A stretch of DNA of 64,000 bases from Leucobacter sp. G161 (GTDB taxonomy: Bacteria > Actinomycetota > Actinomycetes > Actinomycetales > Microbacteriaceae). The position numbers were made by a program, and so were the translations under genes. The notes beneath the pieces were generated by a model. It saw nothing but the letters and a program-made list of their open reading frames with translations. It did no database searches and was not told the DNA's origin. The stretch is taken from the NCBI RefSeq assembly GCF_001482305.1, contig NZ_LOHP01000060.1, forward strand, positions 1 through 64,000. Direction: 5' to 3'. Positions 8,859 through 17,272 of this stretch are shown one piece after another (position 1 is the first letter of the stretch; the number at the start of each line of letters is the position of its first letter).

Positions 8859-9719
8859 ATGGAAAGTAAAGATCGTTTGGCCAACGCTTCTGAGCAGCTC
8901 GACGAACTCGCTCGAATGCAAGGAGGCGTCCGGCGACGCAGCCCTGCGCGCGGGTACTGGCTACTCACGCTGTGGTCGGCGGTCTTCATGGCTGCGTATT
9001 TCGGTGCCTTTCTGTTGCTGCACGGCGGGTTCACGCCGGCGGAAGCTGGCTCGCGGGCTGGTGGCTACACGGGCGCGTGGGCGTTCATCGCTCCGGTGCT
9101 GCTCTTCAGTTCGCTTGCGAGCGGGGCACGTGAGCGATTCAGCATCCAGGCCAAGCCCTCCCGCGTCCAACGCCTGGGCTATCTCTGCATGATGCTGGGC
9201 TTCGTCGTTCTGATTGGGCTGAGCTTTGCAGACATCAGCTATCCCAGCTGGCTCAACGCTGCACTCCCGCTCGTGATGCTCCTCATCCTCGCGACAGGAC
9301 CTGTCCGCAACCTTCTGGCAACACCTCGGGACCCCGCTGAGGTTTGGGGCAATGCACCGCTCCCGAAAGAAGTCAGGATCATGACTGCGGGCGTCGGGCT
9401 CGTCATCGGCGTATTGCTTGCCACTGCGAGCGCTCCTCTGGCGGCCTCGATTACGGGTTTCGTGGTCTTCCTCTGCCTGTCGTTCGTCCTGCTCGCGCGA
9501 AACTCACGGTTCGGCCTCCCGCGAGTCGGCTTCGAATGGGGTTCCATCCAGTGGGCCGCATTTGGGGTGTGCGCCGCGATCGCCTTTCTGAGCATCACCC
9601 TCGGCGACATCGCGTCGTGGTTCTCACCGGGATTCAGCGTGGCCGCGGGCGCGACGGTCCTCGTCATCATGTGTGGGGTAGCAGTCTTTCCGCGTGGCCG
9701 CTCAGACTGGGATGCGTGA
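8859..9719 (+). CDS. Multi-pass membrane protein, function unknown
   Basis: A 286-residue protein with a short charged N-terminus (MESKDRLANASEQLDELARM) and about seven hydrophobic segments, starting near residue 33. No catalytic motif is visible. ATG at 8859 is supported by TATGCT placed 6 bases upstream, so the message is probably leaderless. It overlaps the downstream winged-helix regulator by one base (TGATG), a sign of translational coupling. Such membrane protein plus regulator pairs often respond to membrane or drug stress, but that is inference. Confidence 0.82.
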   Translation: MESKDRLANASEQLDELARMQGGVRRRSPARGYWLLTLWSAVFMAAYFGAFLLLHGGFTPAEAGSRAGGYTGAWAFIAPVLLFSSLASGARERFSIQAKPSRVQRLGYLCMMLGFVVLIGLSFADISYPSWLNAALPLVMLLILATGPVRNLLATPRDPAEVWGNAPLPKEVRIMTAGVGLVIGVLLATASAPLAASITGFVVFLCLSFVLLARNSRFGLPRVGFEWGSIQWAAFGVCAAIAFLSITLGDIASWFSPGFSVAAGATVLVIMCGVAVFPRGRSDWDA

Positions 9720-10024
9720 TGGCTCATCCTCGCCACGAATTGGATTCGGCGTTTCAGACACCGCTGCGGTTTTCACTGATGGCAGCGCTGGGTGGCAGTG
9801 CTGTCATCGACTTTGGCACACTCAGAGACCTTCTTGAGTCCGAAGATTCGCCGCTGAGTAAGTCGATTGCGCACCTTGAAGCGTCAGGCTACGTTAAGGC
9901 AACCAAGGGGTACGTTGGCAAACGTCCACGCACGTGGGTCGAAGCAACACCGAGGGGCGAGCGGGCTTTCGCGCGTCACCTTGCTGCGCTCCGCGCGATT
10001 GCGGCCGGGGAGGTTGCTGGCTGA
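9719..10024 (+). CDS. Winged-helix transcriptional regulator, MarR/HTH_34-like
   Basis: A small 101-residue protein containing a single winged helix: TPLRFSLMAAL, then LRDLLESEDSPLSKSIAHLE as the helix-turn-helix, and a wing around GYVGKRPRTWVEATPRGE. This layout is that of small regulators binding DNA as dimers. It is coupled to the preceding membrane protein gene by a 1-base overlap and probably regulates that operon. The target is not shown by the sequence. Confidence 0.85.
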   Translation: MAHPRHELDSAFQTPLRFSLMAALGGSAVIDFGTLRDLLESEDSPLSKSIAHLEASGYVKATKGYVGKRPRTWVEATPRGERAFARHLAALRAIAAGEVAG

Positions 10025-10038
10025 CGCAGGTGGCTCGG

Positions 10039-10872
10039 TCATTCGCATGCGAGCCCATCGCCATCACCGTCACCCCGGTGCCCGGTGCCGTGCGCAAACC
10101 ACTCGTACGCCGCTGCTTCTTCAGCGACAGTGACATTGAACGGGCCGGCAGGGTGCCCGACCGTATTGCGCTTCAGTGCGGCGCAGGAAGGATACTGTCG
10201 CCACCAATCCCCCGAGGAGCTATGCGCGATCTCGGGCAGATCGTCGCTACCCGCATGTGGTCGCACTGATCCGCCATCGCTATTGCATCGGGTGCTGACC
10301 ACGGAACCTGTCTCATCGAGCGTCGCGAGTTGCGCTGCGTGGTAGGCGGCTTCGCGGGGGTGCGCAGGGTAGCCGTCGGTGGAATCGTAGCGGGCGACCG
10401 CGTGCCCCGCCTCGAGCTGCGCGAGTCCAAGGTCAGTGGTGTCGTCCGTGTGGACGTATCGGAGGAGCCGCTGATAGCGGTCGGTGTCCCGCTGCCCTGG
10501 CGGCAGCGTGAGCGTGACGCTATCGCCCGCCGCGAGGAGCGAGCGAACAGCGGCGCTCGCGTCCGCATACCCGCATTCGCCGCGCTCCGGAGTGTCGATG
10601 CCGATGAGCCGCACGGTCCCGAGGTCGGTGCGGATCGTGTCACCGTCCACCACCGAACGAAACACGGTCTGCTCCCCCACGGCAGGTTCGGGGCTGGGTT
10701 GCTGCGTCTCCGAGCTGGGCGGATCCGTGGCCCCTGGGATCACCGCGGCGCCGTCGACAGACTCGTCTGAACCGAGCACTGCGGACCACAGCGCCCAGAG
10801 GCCTACACACGCAATGAGCAGCGCCAACCATCCCTTACCGCGGCGATGCATTCCGCGAGCAGATCTCCCCAT
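10039..10872 (-). CDS. Secreted or anchored thermonuclease (SNase-like) with excalibur tail
   Basis: A 277-residue protein: an N-terminal membrane segment (about 13-34), a Pro/Ser/Thr-rich linker, a staphylococcal-nuclease fold with VVDGDTI, RLIGIDTPE and DRYQRLLRYV carrying the expected Asp, Arg and Glu residues, and a C-terminal excalibur calcium-binding motif ending DGDGDGLACE. It should cut nucleic acids outside the cell in a calcium-dependent way. ATG at 10872 is chosen because TATGAT lies 6 bases upstream and because longer starts would collide with the divergent oxidoreductase gene. Confidence 0.9.
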   Translation of the reverse strand: MGRSARGMHRRGKGWLALLIACVGLWALWSAVLGSDESVDGAAVIPGATDPPSSETQQPSPEPAVGEQTVFRSVVDGDTIRTDLGTVRLIGIDTPERGECGYADASAAVRSLLAAGDSVTLTLPPGQRDTDRYQRLLRYVHTDDTTDLGLAQLEAGHAVARYDSTDGYPAHPREAAYHAAQLATLDETGSVVSTRCNSDGGSVRPHAGSDDLPEIAHSSSGDWWRQYPSCAALKRNTVGHPAGPFNVTVAEEAAAYEWFAHGTGHRGDGDGDGLACE

Positions 10873-10933
10873 ACGCACATCATATGGACCAGGCGGCCCG
10901 GCCCTGCACTGACGAGCGACTACGCTTGACGAC

Positions 10934-11965
10934 ATGCCGCAGCTCTCAACATCCCAAGTGATCATTGTTGGTGCGGGAGTACTTGGCGCCTCGATTGCCT
11001 ATCACCTTGCGGCATCGGGTCGGGCGGTGACCATCGTCGAACGCGGCACCGTCGCCTCGGGAGCAACGAGCGCCTCGTTCGGCTGGGTCGGGCTCGCCAA
11101 AAGCGCTGCGCACGCGTACCAGGATCCGTTACGTGCGGAAGCTGCGGAGCACTTTGCCAGGCTTCGCCGCGACCTCTCGCACGAGATCAGCGTGGTCGGC
11201 GATGGCGCGATCTCGTGGGAGAACTCCCCTGCCGAGACGCGTGCCTTCGTCGAGGAACACCGATCGATTGGTCACGACCTCGAACTTGTCACCAGGGCTG
11301 AAGCGTTGGAGCGTGAACCCATGCTGTGCGATGCCCCCGAAGTGGTGGCGCTCGCCCGAGGTGATGTCGCTGTCAACGCTGCGGATCTCACGCGGGGCCT
11401 GCTGCGTGCCGCTGCCTCGCACGGCGCACGCCTGCTCCAATCCACGGAGGTCACCACGCTCATTCGGGACGAACGGCGCGTGACCGGGGTGCGAACCGCC
11501 GCGGGCGACATCGCCGGTTCGACCGTGGTGCTCGCCGCAGGAACTGCAACCGCAGCACTCGCTGCGCCGCTTGATGTCGCAATTGAGGTCGAGGCCTCGC
11601 CAAGCTGCTTGCTCACGTTCACCGCCCCGGGCCCGATACTGCGTGGCATTCTCTCCACGCCTGAGTTTGAGATTCGTCAGCCTGCCCCGCACCTACTGCT
11701 CGGCGCCGAGGATGTGCCGATCGGCTTTGCTGGCTCGCCGCGCGACCTGGCTGCTGAGACACTCGCCGCGATCGGCTCCGGCCTGCGTGGAGGAGATCGC
11801 GTTGCACTCCTCGACGCACGGATTGGCCGTCGACCGGTGCCTCACGGCGGGGCACCACTGGTTGGCTTCGCGGAGCGGATCGACGGCCTGTACCTTGCAG
11901 TCGCGCATCCGGGGGTCATCTTGGCTGGGGCAATTGGTGCACGCGTCGCGGGAGAACTCGCCTAG
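10934..11965 (+). CDS. FAD-dependent oxidoreductase, DAO family
   Basis: The 343-residue protein starts with an FAD Rossmann motif, VIIVGAGVLGASIAYHLA, followed by VERG, and has the DAO layout typical of D-amino acid oxidase, glycine oxidase and sarcosine oxidase. It oxidises an amine or amino acid, but the substrate cannot be read from sequence. TACGCT placed 7 bases before the ATG suggests a leaderless start. A PLP-dependent dehydratase follows 103 bases downstream, so both may act in amino acid breakdown. Confidence 0.87.
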   Translation: MPQLSTSQVIIVGAGVLGASIAYHLAASGRAVTIVERGTVASGATSASFGWVGLAKSAAHAYQDPLRAEAAEHFARLRRDLSHEISVVGDGAISWENSPAETRAFVEEHRSIGHDLELVTRAEALEREPMLCDAPEVVALARGDVAVNAADLTRGLLRAAASHGARLLQSTEVTTLIRDERRVTGVRTAAGDIAGSTVVLAAGTATAALAAPLDVAIEVEASPSCLLTFTAPGPILRGILSTPEFEIRQPAPHLLLGAEDVPIGFAGSPRDLAAETLAAIGSGLRGGDRVALLDARIGRRPVPHGGAPLVGFAERIDGLYLAVAHPGVILAGAIGARVAGELA

Positions 11966-12037
11966 CTGACTCATCCGTGTCGGCACGGCCTGTCCCGAGC
12001 GGAGCACCGCTTTGTAGACTGGAGAAACATCCGTCCA

Positions 12038-12050
12038 GCGGACCGTCCGC
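12038..12050. promoter_or_regulatory. Inverted repeat in the leader of the dehydratase gene
   Basis: GCGGAC and GTCCGC are perfect arms around one C. The repeat lies after a -10-like TAGACT (12015-12020) and just before the ribosome binding site AAAGGAG. It could be an operator or a small hairpin controlling translation; neither is shown. Confidence 0.4.
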
Positions 12051-12068
12051 CGAGCAAAGGAGTGTCGC

Positions 12069-13028
12069 ATGCTCACCCTCGCCGATCTCGAAGCGGCGCA
12101 GCACCGCACCGCCGGATACGTGCGCCGCACTCCCCTGGTTCCGGCAGACCCGGCGCGCGGCGCGGACGTATGGTTCAAAGCCGAATACATGCAGCGGTGC
12201 GGTGTCTTCAAGACACGCGGCGCGTTTAACCGTCAACTCCGAGCGCAAGAACTCGGCGAGCTCGACCCCGAGGTGGGCATTGTCGCGGCATCAGGCGGCA
12301 ATGCTGGGCTCGCGAACGCGTATGCGGCTTCCGTGCTGGGTGTGCCAGCCACCGTGTTCGTGCCCGAGAACGCGCCGGCGGTCAAAGTGAATCTGCTCCG
12401 TGGCTACGGGGCCACGGTCGTGCAGCAGGGCACCGAATATGCGGAGGCATACGAAGCTGCCCAGCAGCATGTCGCTGACAGCGGGGCGCTGTTCTGTCAC
12501 GCATACGACCAGCAGGAGATTGTCGCGGGCGCCGGCGTCATTGGTCTCGAGATCATCGAAGATCTGCCGGACGTCGACACCATCATCGTCGCCGTCGGCG
12601 GTGGCGGACTGTATGCGGGCATCGCCGCGGCCGCCCGCGCGCACGGCGTCAGCGTCGTGGCGGTTGAGCCGCGAACGATTCCGACGCTCCGCTCTGCGCT
12701 GGAAGCGGGCCGACCGGTCGACATCGCCGTTTCCGGCATTGCACAGGACTCCCTCGGCGCTCGCCGCATCGGCGCGCAGGGCTGGGAGGCCGCGGAGGCG
12801 ACCGCACCGGTGAGCGTACTCGTCGAGGACGAGGACATCGCCCATGCGCGACGGGCGCTGTGGCAGGAGTACCGCATACCTGCGGAGATGGGGGCGGCTG
12901 CGGCCTATGCGGCGTTGGCCTCCGGCGCATACGCCCCGGATGCGGGCGAGCGAGTCGCCGTCATCCTATGCGGGGCGAACACCGACCCGGCGACGCTGGA
13001 TCGTCTCCCGGCTACGGTGCTCCGGTAA
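12069..13028 (+). CDS. Serine/threonine dehydratase-like PLP enzyme
   Basis: A 319-residue fold-type II PLP enzyme. Lys48 in FKTRGAFN binds the cofactor, SGGNAG (75-80) holds the substrate carboxylate and VGGGGLYAGIAAA is the phosphate-binding glycine loop. The length matches single-domain dehydratases that lack an ACT regulatory domain, as in catabolic threonine/serine dehydratases or serine racemase; which of these is not clear. A good AAAGGAG site supports the ATG. Confidence 0.88.
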   Translation: MLTLADLEAAQHRTAGYVRRTPLVPADPARGADVWFKAEYMQRCGVFKTRGAFNRQLRAQELGELDPEVGIVAASGGNAGLANAYAASVLGVPATVFVPENAPAVKVNLLRGYGATVVQQGTEYAEAYEAAQQHVADSGALFCHAYDQQEIVAGAGVIGLEIIEDLPDVDTIIVAVGGGGLYAGIAAAARAHGVSVVAVEPRTIPTLRSALEAGRPVDIAVSGIAQDSLGARRIGAQGWEAAEATAPVSVLVEDEDIAHARRALWQEYRIPAEMGAAAAYAALASGAYAPDAGERVAVILCGANTDPATLDRLPATVLR

Positions 13029-13034
13029 CCAGAC

Positions 13035-13075
13035 AGCGGCCTCGTGCTCCCCGCGAGGGAGAGCACGAGGCCGCT
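13035..13075. terminator. Hairpin between convergent genes, likely bidirectional terminator
   Basis: A 15-bp perfect stem (starting AGCGGCCTCGTGCTC) with an 11-base loop lies 7 bases after the dehydratase stop and before the stop of the small convergent gene. No T run follows, so termination may be weak or factor-assisted. Confidence 0.65.
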
Positions 13076-13110
13076 GCCGTTCGATCGGTTGCCCGAACTG
13101 AGAGGTGGTA

Positions 13111-13383
13111 CTACTTCTCGTTGCCGAAGGAATCGTCGAGCTTCTGCTTGATCTCGTCGACCTTGTCAGCGTGCGAGCCGCCAGTGATCTTGTTGGCGAC
13201 GTCCGCAAGCGAACCGAGCACCTTGTCGCTGAGCTCCTCAGCCTTGTCGCTGCTGAGTGCTTCCTTGACCTTGTCAGCGTTCTCAGCCATGAATTCCTTG
13301 GCCTTGCCGGCGCTGTCAGTGACGAAATCCTTCGCCTTGCCAGCGGCTTCGGACGCCTGCTTACCCAAATCTTCGTTCGCCAT
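13111..13383 (-). CDS. Small Lys/Asp/Ala-rich amphipathic helical protein
   Basis: A 90-residue acidic-basic protein built of repeated amphipathic units (GKQASEAAGKAKDFVTDSAG and similar). Repeats of this type occur in CsbD-like and Rv0909-type (annotated antitoxin) stress proteins and in LEA-like proteins, but I cannot assign one family. ATG at 13383 has GGAAGAG at ideal distance. An in-frame ATG 18 bases upstream has no such site. It is transcribed divergently from mgtE. Confidence 0.75.
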   Translation of the reverse strand: MANEDLGKQASEAAGKAKDFVTDSAGKAKEFMAENADKVKEALSSDKAEELSDKVLGSLADVANKITGGSHADKVDEIKQKLDDSFGNEK

Positions 13384-13677
13384 ATGCTCTTCCTTCCCCA
13401 AGAAGCACTGAGCAGTTCAGCGCTTTGATTGAATTATGCCTCTAGATTCATAGCAACTTCAAGCTTTTGGTTGCCTCTGGGCCTGCCCGAAGCCATTACC
13501 CTGTGCTCTGATAGCGTTAACCGTGTTCAGCTGCGTCGCTGCTCTCACTCCACGCCGGGCAGTTCGGCGGGCGCCCAGCGCGGAGGATCAGCACACACGC
13601 TCACCCATGATGCATCGCCCGCGGTGCGACGTTACGGAGCTGTCGACGACGGCACTCCTCGGAGAAGGGACAGTGCA
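13384..13677. other. Divergent intergenic region with long mgtE leader
   Basis: 294 bases separate the small helical protein from mgtE. An AT-richer segment (13420-13465) probably carries promoters. The rest is GC-rich and could form an mgtE leader. The conserved core of the M-box (ykoK) magnesium riboswitch is not recognisable. GGAGAAGGG at 13661-13669 is the mgtE ribosome binding site. Confidence 0.5.
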
Positions 13678-15030
13678 GTGCAAGAGACAGTCGACCAGCA
13701 CGAACTGGAAAGCCGCATTGTGAAGCTGCTCGCTGAGGAAGACCTCAAGGAGCTCGGCCACACGGTGCAGGACGTCGCTCCCGAGGACATCGTGCTCATC
13801 ATTGAGCGGCTGACCGCGAAGCAGCGGGCGATCGTGTTCCGTTTGCTGCACAAGGACGAAGCGCTCGAGGTCTTTGAGGCGCTCGATCCTTCCGTGCAGA
13901 GTGATCTCGTCCGAAGTCTCCGCGATACCGAGGTTGCCGAGATCTTCGAGGGGCTCGATCCAGATGACCGCGTGTGGCTCCTCGACGAGTTGCCTGCGAC
14001 CCTCACCCCGAAGTTGCTCCACGGCCTCTCCGAACGCGAACGCCGACTGACCTCGGTTGTACTGGGCTACCCACAAGCCTCAGTCGGCCGGCGCATGACG
14101 CCGGAGTACGTCACGACCCGCATGGACTACACCGTGGCGGACACGATGGCGCGGCTCCGCGACCGGATCGAGGACGCGGAGACGATCTATCTCCTTCCCG
14201 TGCTGGACGACGCGCGTCGCGTCGCCGGGGTGGTGAGCTTGCGCGATCTCATCGCTGCCGAGCCTGAGACGATCATCGCCTCGATCATGAACGAGGCGCA
14301 GAGCGTCCAGGCGAGCGACGACGCCGAGCGCGCTGCGCGTAAGCTCACCGAGGCCGGTTTCGTGGCGATCCCGGTCGTCGACCGCGAGCGCAGGCTTGTC
14401 GGCCTCCTCACCTTTGACGACGCGATGCGGATCATCGAGCACGAGGAGAGCGAAGACTCCGCGCGACAGGGCGGCGTGGAACCCCTGCGCCGGCCGTACT
14501 TCGCGACTCCCATCATGCAGCTTGTCCGCTCTCGGGTGGTGTGGCTGCTCGTGCTCGCTGTCGGCGCGACCCTCACGGTGCAGGTGCTTGACGTCTTCGA
14601 GGACACACTTGCGCAGGTGACGGTGCTCGCACTGTTCGTACCGTTGCTCATCGGCACAGGTGGCAACACTGGCAACCAGGCTGCGACGACCGTCACCCGC
14701 GCGCTCGCACTCGGGGACGTCCGGGCGCGTGATATTGCGCGTGTGTTGGGCCGTGAGGCGCGCGTCGGGCTCATGCTCGGCCTGTTGCTTGGCACGCTTG
14801 GCTTCGGCATTGCGGGCCTCGTCTACAGCTGGGAGATCGGCGCAGTGATCGGGCTCACGCTGGTAGCAATCTGTACGGTCGCGGCAACCATCGGGGGCAT
14901 CATGCCGCTCATCGCCCGCTGGGTGAAGGTCGACCCCGCTGTCTTCTCCAACCCGTTCATCTCAACGTTTGTCGATGCGAGCGGCCTCATCATTTACTTC
15001 CTCATTGCCCGAGCCATCCTCGGGCTCTAA
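13678..15030 (+). CDS. mgtE: Magnesium transporter MgtE
   Basis: Counted from GTG at 13678 the protein is 450 residues, the usual MgtE length. Order: N-terminal helical superhelix domain (EALDPSVQSDLVRSLRD type repeats), a pair of CBS domains, a connecting helix, then five membrane helices with the signature GTGGNTGNQAATTVTRALA. It imports magnesium and is gated by magnesium bound between the cytoplasmic domains. GTG is preferred over upstream in-frame ATGs because GGAGAAGGG lies 8 bases before it and the family starts here. Its stop overlaps that of the convergent TetR gene. Confidence 0.94.
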   Translation: MQETVDQHELESRIVKLLAEEDLKELGHTVQDVAPEDIVLIIERLTAKQRAIVFRLLHKDEALEVFEALDPSVQSDLVRSLRDTEVAEIFEGLDPDDRVWLLDELPATLTPKLLHGLSERERRLTSVVLGYPQASVGRRMTPEYVTTRMDYTVADTMARLRDRIEDAETIYLLPVLDDARRVAGVVSLRDLIAAEPETIIASIMNEAQSVQASDDAERAARKLTEAGFVAIPVVDRERRLVGLLTFDDAMRIIEHEESEDSARQGGVEPLRRPYFATPIMQLVRSRVVWLLVLAVGATLTVQVLDVFEDTLAQVTVLALFVPLLIGTGGNTGNQAATTVTRALALGDVRARDIARVLGREARVGLMLGLLLGTLGFGIAGLVYSWEIGAVIGLTLVAICTVAATIGGIMPLIARWVKVDPAVFSNPFISTFVDASGLIIYFLIARAILGL

Positions 15031-15692
15031 GCACCGCCAGCGACGAGGTCTCGCAGCCGAGCGCGCACCGCGCGATGGCTGTCTGCAGGAGATTCCTGTT
15101 GCCCGCCAGTCGGCTGACCGGTCCATCGCACCCAGCCGTGCCGCCAGGTCGTCACGCCCAGGTCGGCGATGAGCTCGAGCTCGTTCATCGGCTGCCCAGG
15201 CATGAGCTCGGCGAGGCGATCACGCAGCACATCCGCAATGTCGCGATCCTGAGCGACGGCGTACGATCGGATCGCTGGGTCTCCCGCGATGAGGGCCTGG
15301 ATCCGGCGATGCTCGGCCAGGTCGGGCTGCGCGTCCTCCGCGAGCACCGCATCGCCAACGGCTTCAATCGCTGCGAGTGCGTCCGCGGGGCTGCTGACCC
15401 GCAGCGGATGGGCCTGGACCGCTTCGTAGTAGCGGGTGTGGCCCGCGAGCACCGCGTCCTCCTTGTTGCGGAAGTAGCGAAAAAACGTGCGTCGTGACAC
15501 GGCGGCTGCGGCAGCGACCTCGGATACCGTCACGGCCGAGCAGCCTCGAGACTCCGCCAGCTCGAGCGCGGCAAGGTGAATGCGCTGACGGGTCTCGCGC
15601 AGATGGCGCTCGCGCACCCCGGTCTCGCATGCCAAGGCTCCGGTACCTGCGTCTCTGGACACACTCTTCCCTTCATCGAGCGCCATCACCAC
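15027..15692 (-). CDS. TetR family transcriptional regulator
   Basis: A 221-residue protein with a classic N-terminal TetR helix-turn-helix (VSEVAAAAAVSRRTFFRYF followed by NKEDAV) after about 40 extra residues, and a variable helical ligand domain with conserved Trp and Arg near the end. It is divergent to an MFS exporter gene with a palindrome in between, the standard layout for an efflux pump repressor. ATG at 15686 is an alternative start. Confidence 0.92.
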   Translation of the reverse strand: MVMALDEGKSVSRDAGTGALACETGVRERHLRETRQRIHLAALELAESRGCSAVTVSEVAAAAAVSRRTFFRYFRNKEDAVLAGHTRYYEAVQAHPLRVSSPADALAAIEAVGDAVLAEDAQPDLAEHRRIQALIAGDPAIRSYAVAQDRDIADVLRDRLAELMPGQPMNELELIADLGVTTWRHGWVRWTGQPTGGQQESPADSHRAVRARLRDLVAGGA

Positions 15693-15748
15693 TGCGAGGC
15701 GCTTCCCCGGTTCGACGATACCGGGAGAAGAACCGAATTACGAAATAC

Positions 15749-15763
15749 TGGCACTGTGTGCCA
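15749..15763. promoter_or_regulatory. Predicted TetR operator
   Basis: A perfect inverted repeat, TGGCAC-TGT-GTGCCA, lies in the 89-base divergent gap between the TetR gene and the MFS gene. Its position would block transcription in both directions. Confidence 0.65.
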
Positions 15764-15781
15764 CAATCTACTGTTGGCCAA

Positions 15782-17263
15782 ATGTCGCCGACCGGAAAGC
15801 GATTACCCCACGTGACTTCTCCCCAGACCGGCAGCATCCCCGTGCCGCCCCCCGCAAGCGATCAGCCCGAAGAGCCGAGCACCCGGACCATTACGGCGGT
15901 TATTGCGATCCTCGCGATTTCTGCGTTTGTCATGATCCTGAACGAGACCGTGCTGAGTGTTGCCCTGCCACCCCTCATGGCTGAGTTCGGCGTTGGCGCC
16001 ACGACGATCCAGTGGCTCACCACCGGCTTCCTGCTCACCATGGCAGTGGTGATTCCCACCACGGGCTACATGCTCAGTCGCTTCTCAGTCCGCACACTCT
16101 TCATCGCGGCGCTCGTCCTGTTCCTCATTGGCACCGCCATCGCAGCGATCGCGCCGAACTTTGGGGTCATGCTTGCAGCCAGAGTGATTCAGGCCGGCGG
16201 CACCGCGATCATCATGCCACTGCTCATGACCACGACGCTCACCCTCGTGCGGCCGCAGTATCGCGGCACCGTGATGGGGCTGAACTCCATCGTCATCTCA
16301 GTCGGGCCAGCAATCGGCCCCACCCTGTCGGGCGTCGTTATCGAGGCGCTGAGCTGGCGGTGGGTCTTCGGCCTCATGGTCCCCGTTGCGATGATCGCTC
16401 TCGTAATCGGACTGTTCCTCATGCCCAAGTTGGGTGGCGGCACACGTGTGCGGCTCGATCTGCCCTCGGTCGCGCTCTCGGTGCTTGGCTTTGGCGGCGT
16501 GATCACCGCGGTTTCCTCGGCCTCGGAACTTGCTCACGGTTCACTCGTGCCGCCGGCGGCGCTTGCCATCGGCGTTGTGTCGCTGGTGATCTTCACGCTG
16601 CGTCAGAAGAAGCTCCAGGCGGCCGGTGATGCAGCGCTGCTCGATCTCTGGCCGTTCAAGGAACGAAACTTCAGCCTGTCCGTGACAATCCTCACGATCG
16701 CCTTCGGCGTGATGCTTGGCTCCGTCGTCGTGTTGCCGATCTACGCCCAGTCGGGGCTCGGGCTCACCGTGCTAGCGACCGGATTGATCATGCTGCCTGG
16801 CGGCATCACGCAGGGCGTTCTCTCACCCGTTGTCGGGCGTCTCTACGACTTGCTTGGGCCGAAACTGCTGGTGATTCCAGGCGTACTCATCCTCTGTGGA
16901 GCGCAGTGGTGGCTGAGTACAATCTCGGCGGACACAACCACGGGGCAGCTCATCGCGATGCACGTGACCTTCTCGGTTGGCATGGCGCTCGTGCAGACTC
17001 CGATGATGACCCATGCCATGAGCTCGCTCCCGTTGCCGCTCTATGGGCACGGCAGCGCGATCCTCAACACCCTGCAGCAGCTTGCTGGCGCGGCGGGCAC
17101 GGCCGCCCTGATCGGAGCGCTCGCCATCGGTGCAGCGTGGGCGGGCACCGGAGATGCCGCGGCCCAGGTAGCTGGGGCAAAGCTGGCATTCGCGGTCGGT
17201 GGGGCCATCATGGTGGTGGCGGTCGTGTGCGCCCCGTTCCTCACCAAGATTCCTCGTCGGTAG
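15782..17263 (+). CDS. MFS multidrug exporter, DHA2 (EmrB/QacA) type
   Basis: About 493 residues with a Pro/Ser-rich cytoplasmic N-terminus then roughly 14 membrane helices. The DHA2 features LNETVLSVALPPLMAEFGV, QWLTTGFLLTMAVVIPTTGY and motif C around GPAIGPTLSGVV are present. It should pump drugs or toxic compounds out in exchange for protons. Control by the divergent TetR protein is inferred. The exact start is uncertain: ATG at 15782 is used, and GTG at 15812 is an alternative; neither has a strong ribosome binding site. Confidence 0.9.
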   Translation: MSPTGKRLPHVTSPQTGSIPVPPPASDQPEEPSTRTITAVIAILAISAFVMILNETVLSVALPPLMAEFGVGATTIQWLTTGFLLTMAVVIPTTGYMLSRFSVRTLFIAALVLFLIGTAIAAIAPNFGVMLAARVIQAGGTAIIMPLLMTTTLTLVRPQYRGTVMGLNSIVISVGPAIGPTLSGVVIEALSWRWVFGLMVPVAMIALVIGLFLMPKLGGGTRVRLDLPSVALSVLGFGGVITAVSSASELAHGSLVPPAALAIGVVSLVIFTLRQKKLQAAGDAALLDLWPFKERNFSLSVTILTIAFGVMLGSVVVLPIYAQSGLGLTVLATGLIMLPGGITQGVLSPVVGRLYDLLGPKLLVIPGVLILCGAQWWLSTISADTTTGQLIAMHVTFSVGMALVQTPMMTHAMSSLPLPLYGHGSAILNTLQQLAGAAGTAALIGALAIGAAWAGTGDAAAQVAGAKLAFAVGGAIMVVAVVCAPFLTKIPRR

Positions 17264-17272
17264 CGCGTACCG

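Noticed and set aside
13500-13677. M-box magnesium riboswitch before mgtE
   Set aside because: The conserved core (such as GTTAGGTGAGGCTCC) is not present.
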